This document shows, in pieces, positions 38,442 through 46,937 of a stretch of DNA of 64,000 bases. The DNA is from Nocardioides allogilvus (GTDB taxonomy: Bacteria > Actinomycetota > Actinomycetes > Propionibacteriales > Nocardioidaceae), in NCBI RefSeq assembly GCF_003047285.1, contig NZ_PZYX01000001.1, positions 186,001 through 250,000 on the forward strand. Reading direction: 5' to 3'. The translations under genes were made by a program, and so were the position numbers. Numbering within the stretch: position 1 is the stretch's first letter; each line of letters opens with the position of its first letter. The notes below the pieces were generated by a model. It ran no database searches. It was not told where the DNA came from and worked only from the letters and a program-made list of their open reading frames with translations.

Positions 38442-40372
38442 TGCACCACCTCCGCCGTCTCAACCTGACCTCGCAGTTCGCCCTCGGCTTCGTGCTGCTC
38501 ATCGTGCTCGTCGGAGTGCTCGCGCCGCTGCTGCTCAAGCACGACCCGACCCAGACCGGGCTCGACTCGCCACTGACAGGTCCGGGTTCGGACTACTGGT
38601 TCGGCCTCGACAAGCTCGGCCGCGACGTCTACTCCCGTCTGGTCGCCGGCACCCGCCGCTCGCTGATGGTCGGCTTCGGTGCCGCCGGGATCGCCCTGGT
38701 GTTCGGGGCGCTGCTCGGTGCGCTCGCCGGAACCTCGCGCAACGCCGTGGACGAGCTCGTCATGCGCGTCCTCGACGTCGTGATGGCCTTCCCGGCCATC
38801 GTGCTCTCCGCCCTGCTCATCATCTCGTTCGGCAAGAACAGCCTGTTCGTGCTGATCGTCGCGATCGGCTTCGTCTTCATCCCGCCGGTCGCCCGCATCG
38901 TGCGCGCCAACGTGCTCTCGCAGTACCGCGAGGACTACGTCGCCGCCGAGCGCATCATCGGCGCGCGCCGCCCGCACATCCTGTGGCGCCACGTCCTGCG
39001 CAACTGCGCGGCGCCGATCATGGTGTTCGTGACCGTGATGGTCGCCGACGCGATCGTCTTCGAGGCGTCGCTGTCGTTCATCGGCGGCGGTCTCTCGCCG
39101 CAGGACGCCGCCTCCTCGTGGGGCTCGGTCATCGCCTTCGGCAAGGAGATGGTCCAGGTCGGGGGCTGGTGGGCCACCTTCTTCCCGGGCCTGCTGATCC
39201 TGCTCACGGTGCTCGCGCTCAACGTGCTCTCCGAGGGCATCTCCGACGCCTGGGCCGCCCCGGCCGCGCGGCGCTCCCTGGTGCGTCGCGACGTCGTCGT
39301 CGGCGACCGGCTCGAGCAGGCTCGCCCCGGCAACGGCAAGGTGATCGAGCTGCCCGGCCTCGCCGAGGCGGCCCAGCGCCTGCGGGAGCGGGCCCGGCCG
39401 CGGCCGACCGGTGAGCCGATCCTCTCGGTGGAGGACCTCTCGATCGGGTTCGCCGGCGTGCACAACGGCGTCGACATCGTCGACGGAATCTCCTTCGCCG
39501 TACGCCCCGGCGAGGTGCTGGGACTGGTCGGCGAGTCGGGCTCGGGCAAGTCGCTGACCGCCCTCGCGGTGATGGGGCTGCAGCCCAAGGGCGCCCGCAT
39601 CCGCGGCACCATGGCCTTCGACGGCACCGACCTGCTGACGCTCAACGCCACGCGGCGTCGTGCCCTGATGGGCCGCGACATCGCGATGATCTACCAGGAC
39701 GCGCTCTCCGCGCTGAACCCGTCGATCACGATCGGCGGCCAGCTCAGGCAGCTGATCCGCCGCGGCGGCACGCGTACGGCGGTCGAGCTGATGGGCCTCG
39801 TCGGGCTGGACCCGAAGCGCACCCTGTCGGCCTACCCCCACGAGCTGTCGGGCGGTCAGCGCCAGCGCGTCGTCATCGCCATGGCGCTGTCGCGCGACCC
39901 GCGGCTGGTGATCGCGGACGAGCCCACCACGGCGCTCGACGTGACCGTGCAGGCGCAGGTGATGGAGCTGCTGCTGCGGCTGCAGGCCGAGCTGGGCTTC
40001 GCGCTGATCCTGGTCAGCCACGACCTCGCGCTGGTCAGTGACGTCTCGCACCGCGTGGTCGTGATGTACGGCGGCCAGATCGTCGAGTCGGGCGTGACCA
40101 CCGACGTGATCGGCGCCCCGGCACACCACTACGCGCGCGGCCTGCTCGGGTCGGTGCTGTCGCTGGAGACCGGCGCCGAGCGGCTCACGCAGATCCCCGG
40201 TGTGGTGCCGTCGCCGGCGGACTTCCCGCTCGGCTGCCGGTTCAGCGACCGCTGCCCGATGGCCAGCGACATCTGTCGCGAGCAGGCGCCACCGCTCGTC
40301 GGTGAGCCCGACCACCGCTACGCGTGCCACCACCCCGCGCTCCAGCTCGAGGCCACGGAGGTGACCCGATGA
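38441..40372 (+). CDS. ABC transporter permease-ATPase fusion (DppC-DppD)
   Basis: 643 aa. Residues 1-275 are a DppC-type permease (SDYWFGLDKLGRDVYSRL, VAAERIIGARRPHILWRHVL EAA loop). After a charged linker (about 280-320) residues 323-640 are a DppD-type ATPase with Walker A VGESGSGKS, signature [15 protein letters not shown], Walker B LVIADEPTTALD and the C-terminal oligopeptide-ATPase Cys motif (CRFSDRCPMASDICREQAP) that may bind an iron-sulfur cluster. The frame is unbroken, so this is a true fusion, one also found in other actinobacterial importers of this type. Confidence 0.9.
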   Translation: MHHLRRLNLTSQFALGFVLLIVLVGVLAPLLLKHDPTQTGLDSPLTGPGSDYWFGLDKLGRDVYSRLVAGTRRSLMVGFGAAGIALVFGALLGALAGTSRNAVDELVMRVLDVVMAFPAIVLSALLIISFGKNSLFVLIVAIGFVFIPPVARIVRANVLSQYREDYVAAERIIGARRPHILWRHVLRNCAAPIMVFVTVMVADAIVFEASLSFIGGGLSPQDAASSWGSVIAFGKEMVQVGGWWATFFPGLLILLTVLALNVLSEGISDAWAAPAARRSLVRRDVVVGDRLEQARPGNGKVIELPGLAEAAQRLRERARPRPTGEPILSVEDLSIGFAGVHNGVDIVDGISFAVRPGEVLGLVGESGSGKSLTALAVMGLQPKGARIRGTMAFDGTDLLTLNATRRRALMGRDIAMIYQDALSALNPSITIGGQLRQLIRRGGTRTAVELMGLVGLDPKRTLSAYPHELSGGQRQRVVIAMALSRDPRLVIADEPTTALDVTVQAQVMELLLRLQAELGFALILVSHDLALVSDVSHRVVVMYGGQIVESGVTTDVIGAPAHHYARGLLGSVLSLETGAERLTQIPGVVPSPADFPLGCRFSDRCPMASDICREQAPPLVGEPDHRYACHHPALQLEATEVTR

Positions 40373-41448
40373 CCGCCACCCCCGTCCCCACGCAGGCGAT
40401 CGCCAGCCTGACCGACGTCCACGTCGTGCACCGCACCCGCGGTGGCGGCATCTTCGACCGCGAGCGCGTCTATGCCCTGACCGGGGCCGACCTGTCCATC
40501 GCCGCCGGCGAGACGGTGGGGGTCGTCGGCGAGTCGGGCTGCGGCAAGTCGACGCTGGCCAAGGTGCTGGTCGGCCTGCAGAAACCGACCAGCGGCGAAG
40601 TGCAGGTCGCGGGCCAGGACGTCTGGTCGATGAGCGCGGCCGAGCGCCGGCTGCACATCGGCGCGGGCGTCGGCATGATCTTCCAGGACCCCGCCACCTC
40701 GCTCAACCGGCGGATGCCGGTGCGCCAGATCCTGCGCGACCCCCTCGACGTGCACCGCCGCGGCACCGTGGCCGAGCGCGACGCGCGGATCGCCGAGCTG
40801 ATGGAGCTGGTCGGGCTGCCGCAGTCGGTCGCCGACGTGCTGCCCAGCCAGCTGTCCGGCGGCCAGCGCCAGCGCGTGTCGATCGCCCGGGCGCTCGCGC
40901 TCGACCCGCACCTGATCATCGCCGACGAGCCGACCAGCGCGCTGGACGTGTCGGTGCGCGCGCAGATCCTCAACTTGCTCCTCGACCTCAAGGAGCGGCT
41001 CGGCCTGGCGATGGTCTTCGTCTCGCACGACATCCAGACGGTGAAGCGGGTCAGCGACCGGATCATCACGATGTACCTCGGGCGGATCGTCGAGCAGACA
41101 CCCGCCTCGCTGGTGCCCGAGGGTGCCCAGCACCCCTACACACGGGCGCTGTTCTCGGCGACCCCCGGCCTGCTCTCCCCGCTCGACCCGATCCCGCTCG
41201 TCGGCCCGGTCCCCTCGGCGACCAGGCCACCCAGCGGCTGCCCGTTCCGCACCCGCTGCTGGAAGGCCACCGAGATCTGCGCCGGCGAGATGCCGAGGCC
41301 GGAGCCCGGTGCCGCCAACGGCGGCAAGCCCCACGACTTCCGCTGCTACCACCCGATCCCGGCCGGCACCACCGACGGCGAGCTCGTCGAGCTGGCGCGG
41401 GCGGCCACCCATACCGACACACCACTGCACGTCAAGGAGAGCTCGTGA
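40369..41448 (+). CDS. ABC transporter ATP-binding protein (DppF-like)
   Basis: 359 aa. Walker A GESGCGKST, signature [15 protein letters not shown], Walker B LIIADEPTSALD, and the C-terminal CPFRTRCWKATEICAGEMP Cys motif. The start ATG at 40369 overlaps the stop of the fusion gene by 4 nt; the longer frame upstream is a shadow. It provides the second ATPase of the importer. Overlaps nanA by 4 nt. Confidence 0.9.
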   Translation: MTATPVPTQAIASLTDVHVVHRTRGGGIFDRERVYALTGADLSIAAGETVGVVGESGCGKSTLAKVLVGLQKPTSGEVQVAGQDVWSMSAAERRLHIGAGVGMIFQDPATSLNRRMPVRQILRDPLDVHRRGTVAERDARIAELMELVGLPQSVADVLPSQLSGGQRQRVSIARALALDPHLIIADEPTSALDVSVRAQILNLLLDLKERLGLAMVFVSHDIQTVKRVSDRIITMYLGRIVEQTPASLVPEGAQHPYTRALFSATPGLLSPLDPIPLVGPVPSATRPPSGCPFRTRCWKATEICAGEMPRPEPGAANGGKPHDFRCYHPIPAGTTDGELVELARAATHTDTPLHVKESS

Positions 41449-42380
41449 ACACCCCCAGGCCGCGATTCGGCGGCGTCGTCCCGCCCACCGTCACTCCACT
41501 CACCGAGGACGGTGCCGTGGACACGGCGTCCCTCGAGCGGCTCGTGGAGCGCCAGCTCGAGGCCGGGGTGGACGGACTCTTCGCCCTCGGCAGCTCGGGC
41601 GAGACGGTCTTCCTGACCGACGCCCAGCGCGACCAGGCCCTCGAGGTGATCGTGAAGACGACCGGCGGGGCCGTCCCGGTCATGGCCGGCTGCATCGAGC
41701 CGACGACCCAGCGGGTCATCGACCGCGCGCACGCGTCGCAGGCGCTGGGCGTGGACGCCCTCGTCACCACGGCGCCGTTCTACACGTTGGTCGGCCCCTA
41801 CGAGGTCGAGCGACACTTCCGCGCGATCCACGCCGCGACCGACCTGCCGATGCTGTCCTACGACATCCCGGTGTGCGTGCACACCAAGATCCCCGTCGAC
41901 ATGCACCTGCGCCTCGCCGCGGACGGAGTGCTGGCCGGGGTCAAGGACTCGAGCGGTGACGACGTGTCGTTCCGCCAGCTGCTGGTGCGGCTCGCCGACG
42001 AGCTGCCCGACGCCGAGTTCGTCACCCTCACCGGCCACGAGGTGGTCGTCGACGCGATGATGCTCGCCGGTGCCTCCGGCGCCGTCCCCGGGCTGGGCAA
42101 CGTCGACCCGGACGGCTACGTGCGTCTCGACCGCGCCTGCCGCGCCGGCGACTGGGCGGCCGCGAAGGCCGAGCAGGACCGGCTCACCCGGCTCTTCCGG
42201 ATCGTCGACGCCCCCGACGCGACGGCCGCGGGCAGCACGCGCGGCGTCGGCGCCTTCAAGACCGCGCTCACCCTGCTCGGCGTCATCGACTCCAACGCGG
42301 TGTCCCTGCCCATGCGCCCGCTCGACGCCGACGAGACCGCCCGCATCCGCGGCGAGCTCGAGCTGGCGGGGCTGCTCTAA
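41445..42380 (+). CDS. nanA: N-acetylneuraminate lyase (DapA/NAL family)
   Basis: 311 aa TIM-barrel aldolase. Schiff-base Lys167 (GVKDSSGD), the carboxylate-binding GSSGE at 49-53 and catalytic Tyr139 (LSYDIP) are all present. The enzyme cleaves N-acetylneuraminate to N-acetylmannosamine and pyruvate. The family also contains dihydrodipicolinate synthases and other aldolases; the following kinase and NanE epimerase make the sialate lyase call strong. GTG start overlapping the ATPase stop by 4 nt. Confidence 0.85.
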   Translation: MNTPRPRFGGVVPPTVTPLTEDGAVDTASLERLVERQLEAGVDGLFALGSSGETVFLTDAQRDQALEVIVKTTGGAVPVMAGCIEPTTQRVIDRAHASQALGVDALVTTAPFYTLVGPYEVERHFRAIHAATDLPMLSYDIPVCVHTKIPVDMHLRLAADGVLAGVKDSSGDDVSFRQLLVRLADELPDAEFVTLTGHEVVVDAMMLAGASGAVPGLGNVDPDGYVRLDRACRAGDWAAAKAEQDRLTRLFRIVDAPDATAAGSTRGVGAFKTALTLLGVIDSNAVSLPMRPLDADETARIRGELELAGLL

Positions 42381-42384
42381 CCAG

Positions 42385-43314
42385 ATGCCCACCACCGAGA
42401 CGGTCGCCGTCGTCGACATCGGCGGCACCAAGACCGCGGCGGCCCTCGTCGACCGCGACGGAGGCGTCGTACGCCGCAGTGAGGCCCCGACACCGGCGCG
42501 AGCCGGCGCCGGGGCAGTGCTGTCGACGGCGTCCGCGCTGGTGGCGTCGTTGCGCGACGACGCGCACCGCCTGCTGGCCCTGGGTGTCGGCAGCGCCGGC
42601 GTGATCGATCCGGTCGGCGGCCACGTGCTCGGCGCCACCGACGCGCTGCCCGGCTGGGCCGGCACCGACCTGCGCGGCGAGCTCGCCGCCCGCACCGGCC
42701 TGGCCACCACCGTCGTCAACGACGTGCATGCGCACGCGTTGGGGGAGAGCCGGTACGGCGCCGCCCGCGGCCGTCGCACGGCGCTGTTCGTGGCCGTCGG
42801 CACCGGCGTGGGCGGAGCCTTCGTGCTGCCCGGGGGCACGCTGGTCGGGGCCAACGCCGCCGCCGGACACGTCGGCCACGTGCCGTCGGCGCACGCGCGC
42901 GACCTGCCGTGCAGCTGCGGCGCCACCGGTCACCTCGAGGCGATCGCCAGTGGACCGGCCCTGGTGCGGGAGCACACGCGGCGGACGGGCGTGGAGGTCG
43001 CCGACCTCGAGGCGGTGGTCGCCGCCGCCTCCGCGGGCGACGCGGAGGCAGCCTCGGTCATCCGGCTCGGCGGGCTCGCGGTCGGGGCCACCATCGGCGG
43101 GCTGGTCAACGTGCTCGACCCGGACGTGGTCGTTGTCGGCGGCGGTGTGGTCAACGCCGGCGACCCCTGGTGGGCCGCCCTGGTCGAGGGCTCGGCCGCG
43201 GAGCTGTTGCCGTCCTTGCGTGACGTGGAGATCGTGGGCTCCGGGCTGGGCGGCGACGCAGCACTGCTCGGAGCCGCCGCGCTCGCCTGGGAACTCGTAG
43301 GAGAGGAAGCCTGA
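42385..43314 (+). CDS. nanK: ROK-family kinase, likely N-acetylmannosamine kinase
   Basis: 309 aa. The phosphate-binding VDIGGTKT (Asp11 onward), catalytic Asp in VVNDVHAHALGE, the AAGHVGHV motif (His162 and His165) and the zinc motif CSCGATGH (Cys176, Cys178) identify a ROK sugar kinase. The usual third zinc Cys of CxCGxxGC is replaced by His183. It would phosphorylate N-acetylmannosamine at C6. Start ATG at 42385, 4 nt after nanA; the stop overlaps nanE by 1 nt. Confidence 0.83.
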   Translation: MPTTETVAVVDIGGTKTAAALVDRDGGVVRRSEAPTPARAGAGAVLSTASALVASLRDDAHRLLALGVGSAGVIDPVGGHVLGATDALPGWAGTDLRGELAARTGLATTVVNDVHAHALGESRYGAARGRRTALFVAVGTGVGGAFVLPGGTLVGANAAAGHVGHVPSAHARDLPCSCGATGHLEAIASGPALVREHTRRTGVEVADLEAVVAAASAGDAEAASVIRLGGLAVGATIGGLVNVLDPDVVVVGGGVVNAGDPWWAALVEGSAAELLPSLRDVEIVGSGLGGDAALLGAAALAWELVGEEA

Positions 43315-44003
43315 TGATCGACGTGCTCGAGCGGTTGCGCGGGGGACTGGTGGTGTCCTGCCAGGCCTACGGCGACGAGCCGATGAACACCGCCGACACC
43401 ATGAGCCGGGTCGCGCAGGCCGTCGTGGCCGGTGGGGCCGTCGCCGTACGCGCCCAGGGGATCGACCACATCGAGGCCATGCTCGCCGGCCTCGGTGTGC
43501 CCGTCATCGGCCTCTGGAAGGACGGCAAGGAGGGGGTGTTCATCACCCCGACGCTGGCGCACGCCGTTGCCGTCGCCGCAGCCGGCGCGGAGGTGGTCGC
43601 CCTCGACGGCACCAGCCGCCGCCGACCGGACGGGTTGAGCCTCGCCGAGACCATCGCCGGCCTGCGCGAGCACCACGACGTCCTGGTGATGGCCGACGTG
43701 TCGACCTTCGAGGAGGGCATCGCTGCCGCCGAGGCCGGTGCCGACCTCGTCGGCACGACGCTGTCGGGCTACACCGACTACACGCCCAAGCTGGCGGGGC
43801 CGGACCTCGACCTGGTCGCCCGCCTTGCCGGTGCCCTCGACGTGCCGGTCGTGGCCGAGGGTCGCATCCACACGCCGGCCCAGGCCACCGAGGCACTGGC
43901 GCGGGGTGCGCACGCCGTCGTCGTCGGCACCGCGATCACCCACCCCACCTCGATCACGCGGTGGTTCGCCGACGCCGTGGCCACGGCGCGACCCCTGGCC
44001 TGA
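43314..44003 (+). CDS. nanE: N-acetylmannosamine-6-phosphate 2-epimerase
   Basis: 229 aa TIM barrel, the family length. The N-terminal GGLVVSCQAYGDEPMN motif, catalytic Lys69 (GLWKDG) and Glu182 (VVAEGRIHTP), and the phosphate-binding GAHAVVVGTAITHPTSIT are NanE hallmarks. It yields N-acetylglucosamine-6-phosphate, which needs NagA and NagB; these are not in the window. AGGAGAGGAAG precedes the ATG. It ends the island, convergent with lutC. Confidence 0.92.
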   Translation: MIDVLERLRGGLVVSCQAYGDEPMNTADTMSRVAQAVVAGGAVAVRAQGIDHIEAMLAGLGVPVIGLWKDGKEGVFITPTLAHAVAVAAAGAEVVALDGTSRRRPDGLSLAETIAGLREHHDVLVMADVSTFEEGIAAAEAGADLVGTTLSGYTDYTPKLAGPDLDLVARLAGALDVPVVAEGRIHTPAQATEALARGAHAVVVGTAITHPTSITRWFADAVATARPLA

Positions 44004-44024
44004 CGCCTGAGCGGGCGGTGGCGG

Positions 44025-44657
44025 CTACGACGTCGGCGCGACCAGCAGGACGTGCAGGGTGCGGGGGCCGTGGACTCCCTCGACCCGCTCGAGCTCGATG
44101 TCACTGGTGGCCGAGGGCCCGCTGATCCACGTCAGGGGCCGGCCGGCGTCGACGGCGTCGCGGAGCGGGGCGATGGACTCGGGCACGTCGCCGACCAGCT
44201 GCGACTCGTGCACGACGCAGATGTGCAGGTCGGGCACCAGGGACAGTGCGCGGCGGCCCTGGTCGGGGCCGTGGTCGAGCACGATGGTGCCGGTCACGGC
44301 GATCCCGACCCTCGCCGCGGTGACGACCGCGTCGAACCGGTCGAGCTCGTCGGCGCTCAGGTGCCCGTCGTCGGCCACGACCTCGACGCGGTCGAGGGCA
44401 ACCAGCCATTCCGTCGGCAGGCCGGGGGGTACGACGATGCGCGTGGCCCGCGAGAGCGCTTGGGCCACTGCCGCCGCGATGCCCTCCGGGGCCACCCGCT
44501 CGACGACGGCGCGGTAGTCCTCCACGCACTCGACGAAGGTGGCCGCGACGTCGGCCAGCGGGGTCACGGCGCCGTACGGGTGGTCCGGGGGTGGTGTCCG
44601 CTCGGCGCCCTCGAGGGCGGCGGCGATCCGGGCGAGCATGTCGTCTCGGGCGCTCAT
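44025..44657 (-). CDS. lutC: lactate utilization protein C (LUD domain)
   Basis: 210 aa with the LUD (YkgG-type) fold: ATRIVVPPGLPTEWL, DAVVTAARVGIAVTGTIVLD, PDLHICVVHESQLVGDVP and GPSATSDIELERVEGVHGP are the conserved strands. Together with LutA and LutB it oxidises L-lactate to pyruvate in an iron-sulfur enzyme complex. The ATG at 44657 overlaps the lutB stop by 1 nt; the open frame upstream is not part of the protein. Confidence 0.9.
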   Translation of the reverse strand: MSARDDMLARIAAALEGAERTPPPDHPYGAVTPLADVAATFVECVEDYRAVVERVAPEGIAAAVAQALSRATRIVVPPGLPTEWLVALDRVEVVADDGHLSADELDRFDAVVTAARVGIAVTGTIVLDHGPDQGRRALSLVPDLHICVVHESQLVGDVPESIAPLRDAVDAGRPLTWISGPSATSDIELERVEGVHGPRTLHVLLVAPTS

Positions 44658-46102
44658 CACTGGCCTTCCTTCTCGCGCTTCCACCATGTCCTGAAGGACT
44701 CTGCGGGCGGAACGGGGGCGTCGCGGGCGTCGCTCCAGGCCGACAGCGGTCCCGGCAGACGCCCGATGGTGTCCTTCTTCCGGAACATGCGGCCGCCCAG
44801 CTCGGCGCCCTTCTGGGCCTTCTCCCACCGGCGGTGGTCGGAGAACATCCAGGCGGCGCCCTTCATCGCGATCTCCTCACCGGAGGGCATCCCGCCGCGG
44901 TGCTCGTCGACCACGCGCGTGCGCAGGTGCACGAGGAGGTCGGGGATCTCGATCTTGACGGGGCAGACGTCGCCGCAGGCACCGCACAGGGACGAGGCGT
45001 AGGGCAGGGACTGGTCCACCTCGCTGGTGGTGCCGCGGAGCTGGGGGTTGAGGATCGCGCCGATGGGGCCGGGATAGACCGAGCCGTAGGCGTGGCCGCC
45101 GACGCGTTCGTAGACGGGGCAGACGTTGAGGCAGGCCGAGCAGCGGATGCAGCGCAGGGCCTGGCGGCCGACGGTGTCGGCCAGCGCGTCGGTGCGACCG
45201 TTGTCGAGCAGCACCACGTGCACCTGCTGGGGCCCGTCGCCGGGCGTGATCCCCGTCCACGTGGAGGTGTAGGGGTTCATCCGCTCACCGGTGGAGCTGC
45301 GTGGCAGCAGCTGCATGAACACCTCGAGGTCCTCCAGCCGTGGCAGCACCTTCTCGATGCCCACGACGCTGATCAGGGTCTCGGGCAGGGTCAGGCACAT
45401 CCGGCCGTTGCCCTCGGACTCGACGACCACGAGGGTGCCGGTCTCGGCGATGGCGAAGTTGGCGCCGGAGATGGCCACCTTGGCGCGCAGGAACTTCTCG
45501 CGCAGGTGCACGCGGGCGGCCTCGGCCAGCTCGCGTGGCTCGGAGGTGAGCCCGGCGGGCGGCGGGGTGCCCACGTGCCCCATCTCGCGCAGGAAGATCT
45601 CGCGGATCTCGGCCCGGTTGCGGTGGATGGCCGGGACCAGGATGTGGCTGGGCCGGTCGTGGCCGAGCTGCACGATCAACTCGGCGAGGTCGGTCTCCCA
45701 GGCGGCGATGCCGGCTTCCTCGAGGGCCTCGTTGAGGCCGATCTCCTGGGTCGCCATGGACTTGACCTTGACCACCTCGTCGGCTCCGGTCGCCCGGACC
45801 AGGGAGGTGACGATTTCGTTGGCCTCCGCTGCGTCGCCGGCCCAGTGCACGGTGGCACCGGCCCTGGTGAGCGACTCCTCGAGCTGGACGAGGTAGGTGT
45901 CGAGATGGGACAGGACGTTGTCCTTGATGTCCGCGCCCGCCTGGCGCAGCCCCTCCCAGTCGTCGAGCTCCTCGACGACCCGGGCGCGCTTCTCGCGGAT
46001 GGTGTGGGTGGCGTGCTGCAGGTTGCGACGCTGCTGGGAGTTCCCCAGCGCCTCCTTGGCAGCGGTCTGGAACTTCGGCATGCCGATGAACGTGCCGCTC
46101 AT
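44657..46102 (-). CDS. lutB: lactate utilization iron-sulfur protein B
   Basis: 481 aa. The LUD domain fills the first 290 residues (SMATQEIGLNEALEEAG, FAIAETGTLVVVESEGNGR), followed by two [4Fe-4S] motifs, CIRCSACLNVCPVY and CGACGDVCPVK, in the middle-C-terminal part and a conserved C-terminal tail. It is the electron-transfer subunit of the LutABC L-lactate oxidase system. Overlaps lutA by 4 nt. Confidence 0.92.
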   Translation of the reverse strand: MSGTFIGMPKFQTAAKEALGNSQQRRNLQHATHTIREKRARVVEELDDWEGLRQAGADIKDNVLSHLDTYLVQLEESLTRAGATVHWAGDAAEANEIVTSLVRATGADEVVKVKSMATQEIGLNEALEEAGIAAWETDLAELIVQLGHDRPSHILVPAIHRNRAEIREIFLREMGHVGTPPPAGLTSEPRELAEAARVHLREKFLRAKVAISGANFAIAETGTLVVVESEGNGRMCLTLPETLISVVGIEKVLPRLEDLEVFMQLLPRSSTGERMNPYTSTWTGITPGDGPQQVHVVLLDNGRTDALADTVGRQALRCIRCSACLNVCPVYERVGGHAYGSVYPGPIGAILNPQLRGTTSEVDQSLPYASSLCGACGDVCPVKIEIPDLLVHLRTRVVDEHRGGMPSGEEIAMKGAAWMFSDHRRWEKAQKGAELGGRMFRKKDTIGRLPGPLSAWSDARDAPVPPAESFRTWWKREKEGQ

Positions 46103-46932
46103 GTCGTCGCCTCCGTGTCGGTGTGCTGGGTGGTCGTCGCGGCGGGCGGGTCGCCGAGCTCGTTGTCGACGGCGAAGTCGCGTTCGGTGGAGGCGAGCAC
46201 CTCGGCCAGGTGCATCACCCGGACCCCGGATCGTTGTCGGGTGAGGAGCCCGCCGACGTGGGCCAGGCAGCTGTTGTCGCCGGCGACCAGGACCTCGGCC
46301 CGGGTCTCGCGGACATGGTGGGCCTTGTCGGAACCCATCGCGACCGACGTGTCGGAGTTCTTCATGGCGAAGGTGCCCCCGAAGCCACAGCACTCCTCGG
46401 CCGAGGGCAGGTCGACCAGGTCGATGCCGCGGACCTCCCGCAGCAGCCGCAGCGGCTTGTCGGCCACCCGCAGCATCCGCAGCGAGTGACAGGTCGGGTG
46501 GTAGGTGACGCGGTGCGGGAAGGTCGCTCCGACATCGGTCACGCCGAGCACGTCGACCAGCAGCTCGCTGAGCTCGAAGACCTTCCCGGCCGTCGTCCTC
46601 GCCCGGTCGGCCAGGGCGGGGCGGTCGCACCCACTGGCAACGGTGGCGTGCTGGTGTCGCACGCTCCCGACGCACGATCCGGAGGGCGCCACGACGGCGT
46701 CGTACTCACCGAAGACGTCGGCGAAGCGCTCGACCAGCGGCAGGGCCTCGCGGGCGTAGCCGGTGTTGGTGAACATCTGTCCGCAGCACGTCTGCTCGAG
46801 CGGGAACTCGACCGTGACGCCGAGGCGCTCGAGGATCGTGACGACCGCCTTCGGCGTCTCGGGCCACATCGAGTCGTTGAAGCACGTGGCGAAGAGCGCC
46901 ACCCGCATGCCATGGCCGGGAAGTGAGGTCAT
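46099..46932 (-). CDS. lutA: lactate utilization protein A (CCG-domain subunit)
   Basis: 277 aa with two CCG domains: EQTCCGQMFTNTGY and AEECCGFGGTFAMKN, each ligating a [4Fe-4S]-type centre with upstream Cys residues (FATCFND, YHPTCHS). ATG 46932 chosen; a GTG at 46941 would overlap the permease stop and is possible. The 24 C-terminal residues are Thr/Ala/Asp-rich. The operon order is permease, lutA, lutB, lutC. Confidence 0.9.
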   Translation of the reverse strand: MTSLPGHGMRVALFATCFNDSMWPETPKAVVTILERLGVTVEFPLEQTCCGQMFTNTGYAREALPLVERFADVFGEYDAVVAPSGSCVGSVRHQHATVASGCDRPALADRARTTAGKVFELSELLVDVLGVTDVGATFPHRVTYHPTCHSLRMLRVADKPLRLLREVRGIDLVDLPSAEECCGFGGTFAMKNSDTSVAMGSDKAHHVRETRAEVLVAGDNSCLAHVGGLLTRQRSGVRVMHLAEVLASTERDFAVDNELGDPPAATTTQHTDTEATT

Positions 46933-46937
46933 CGTGA

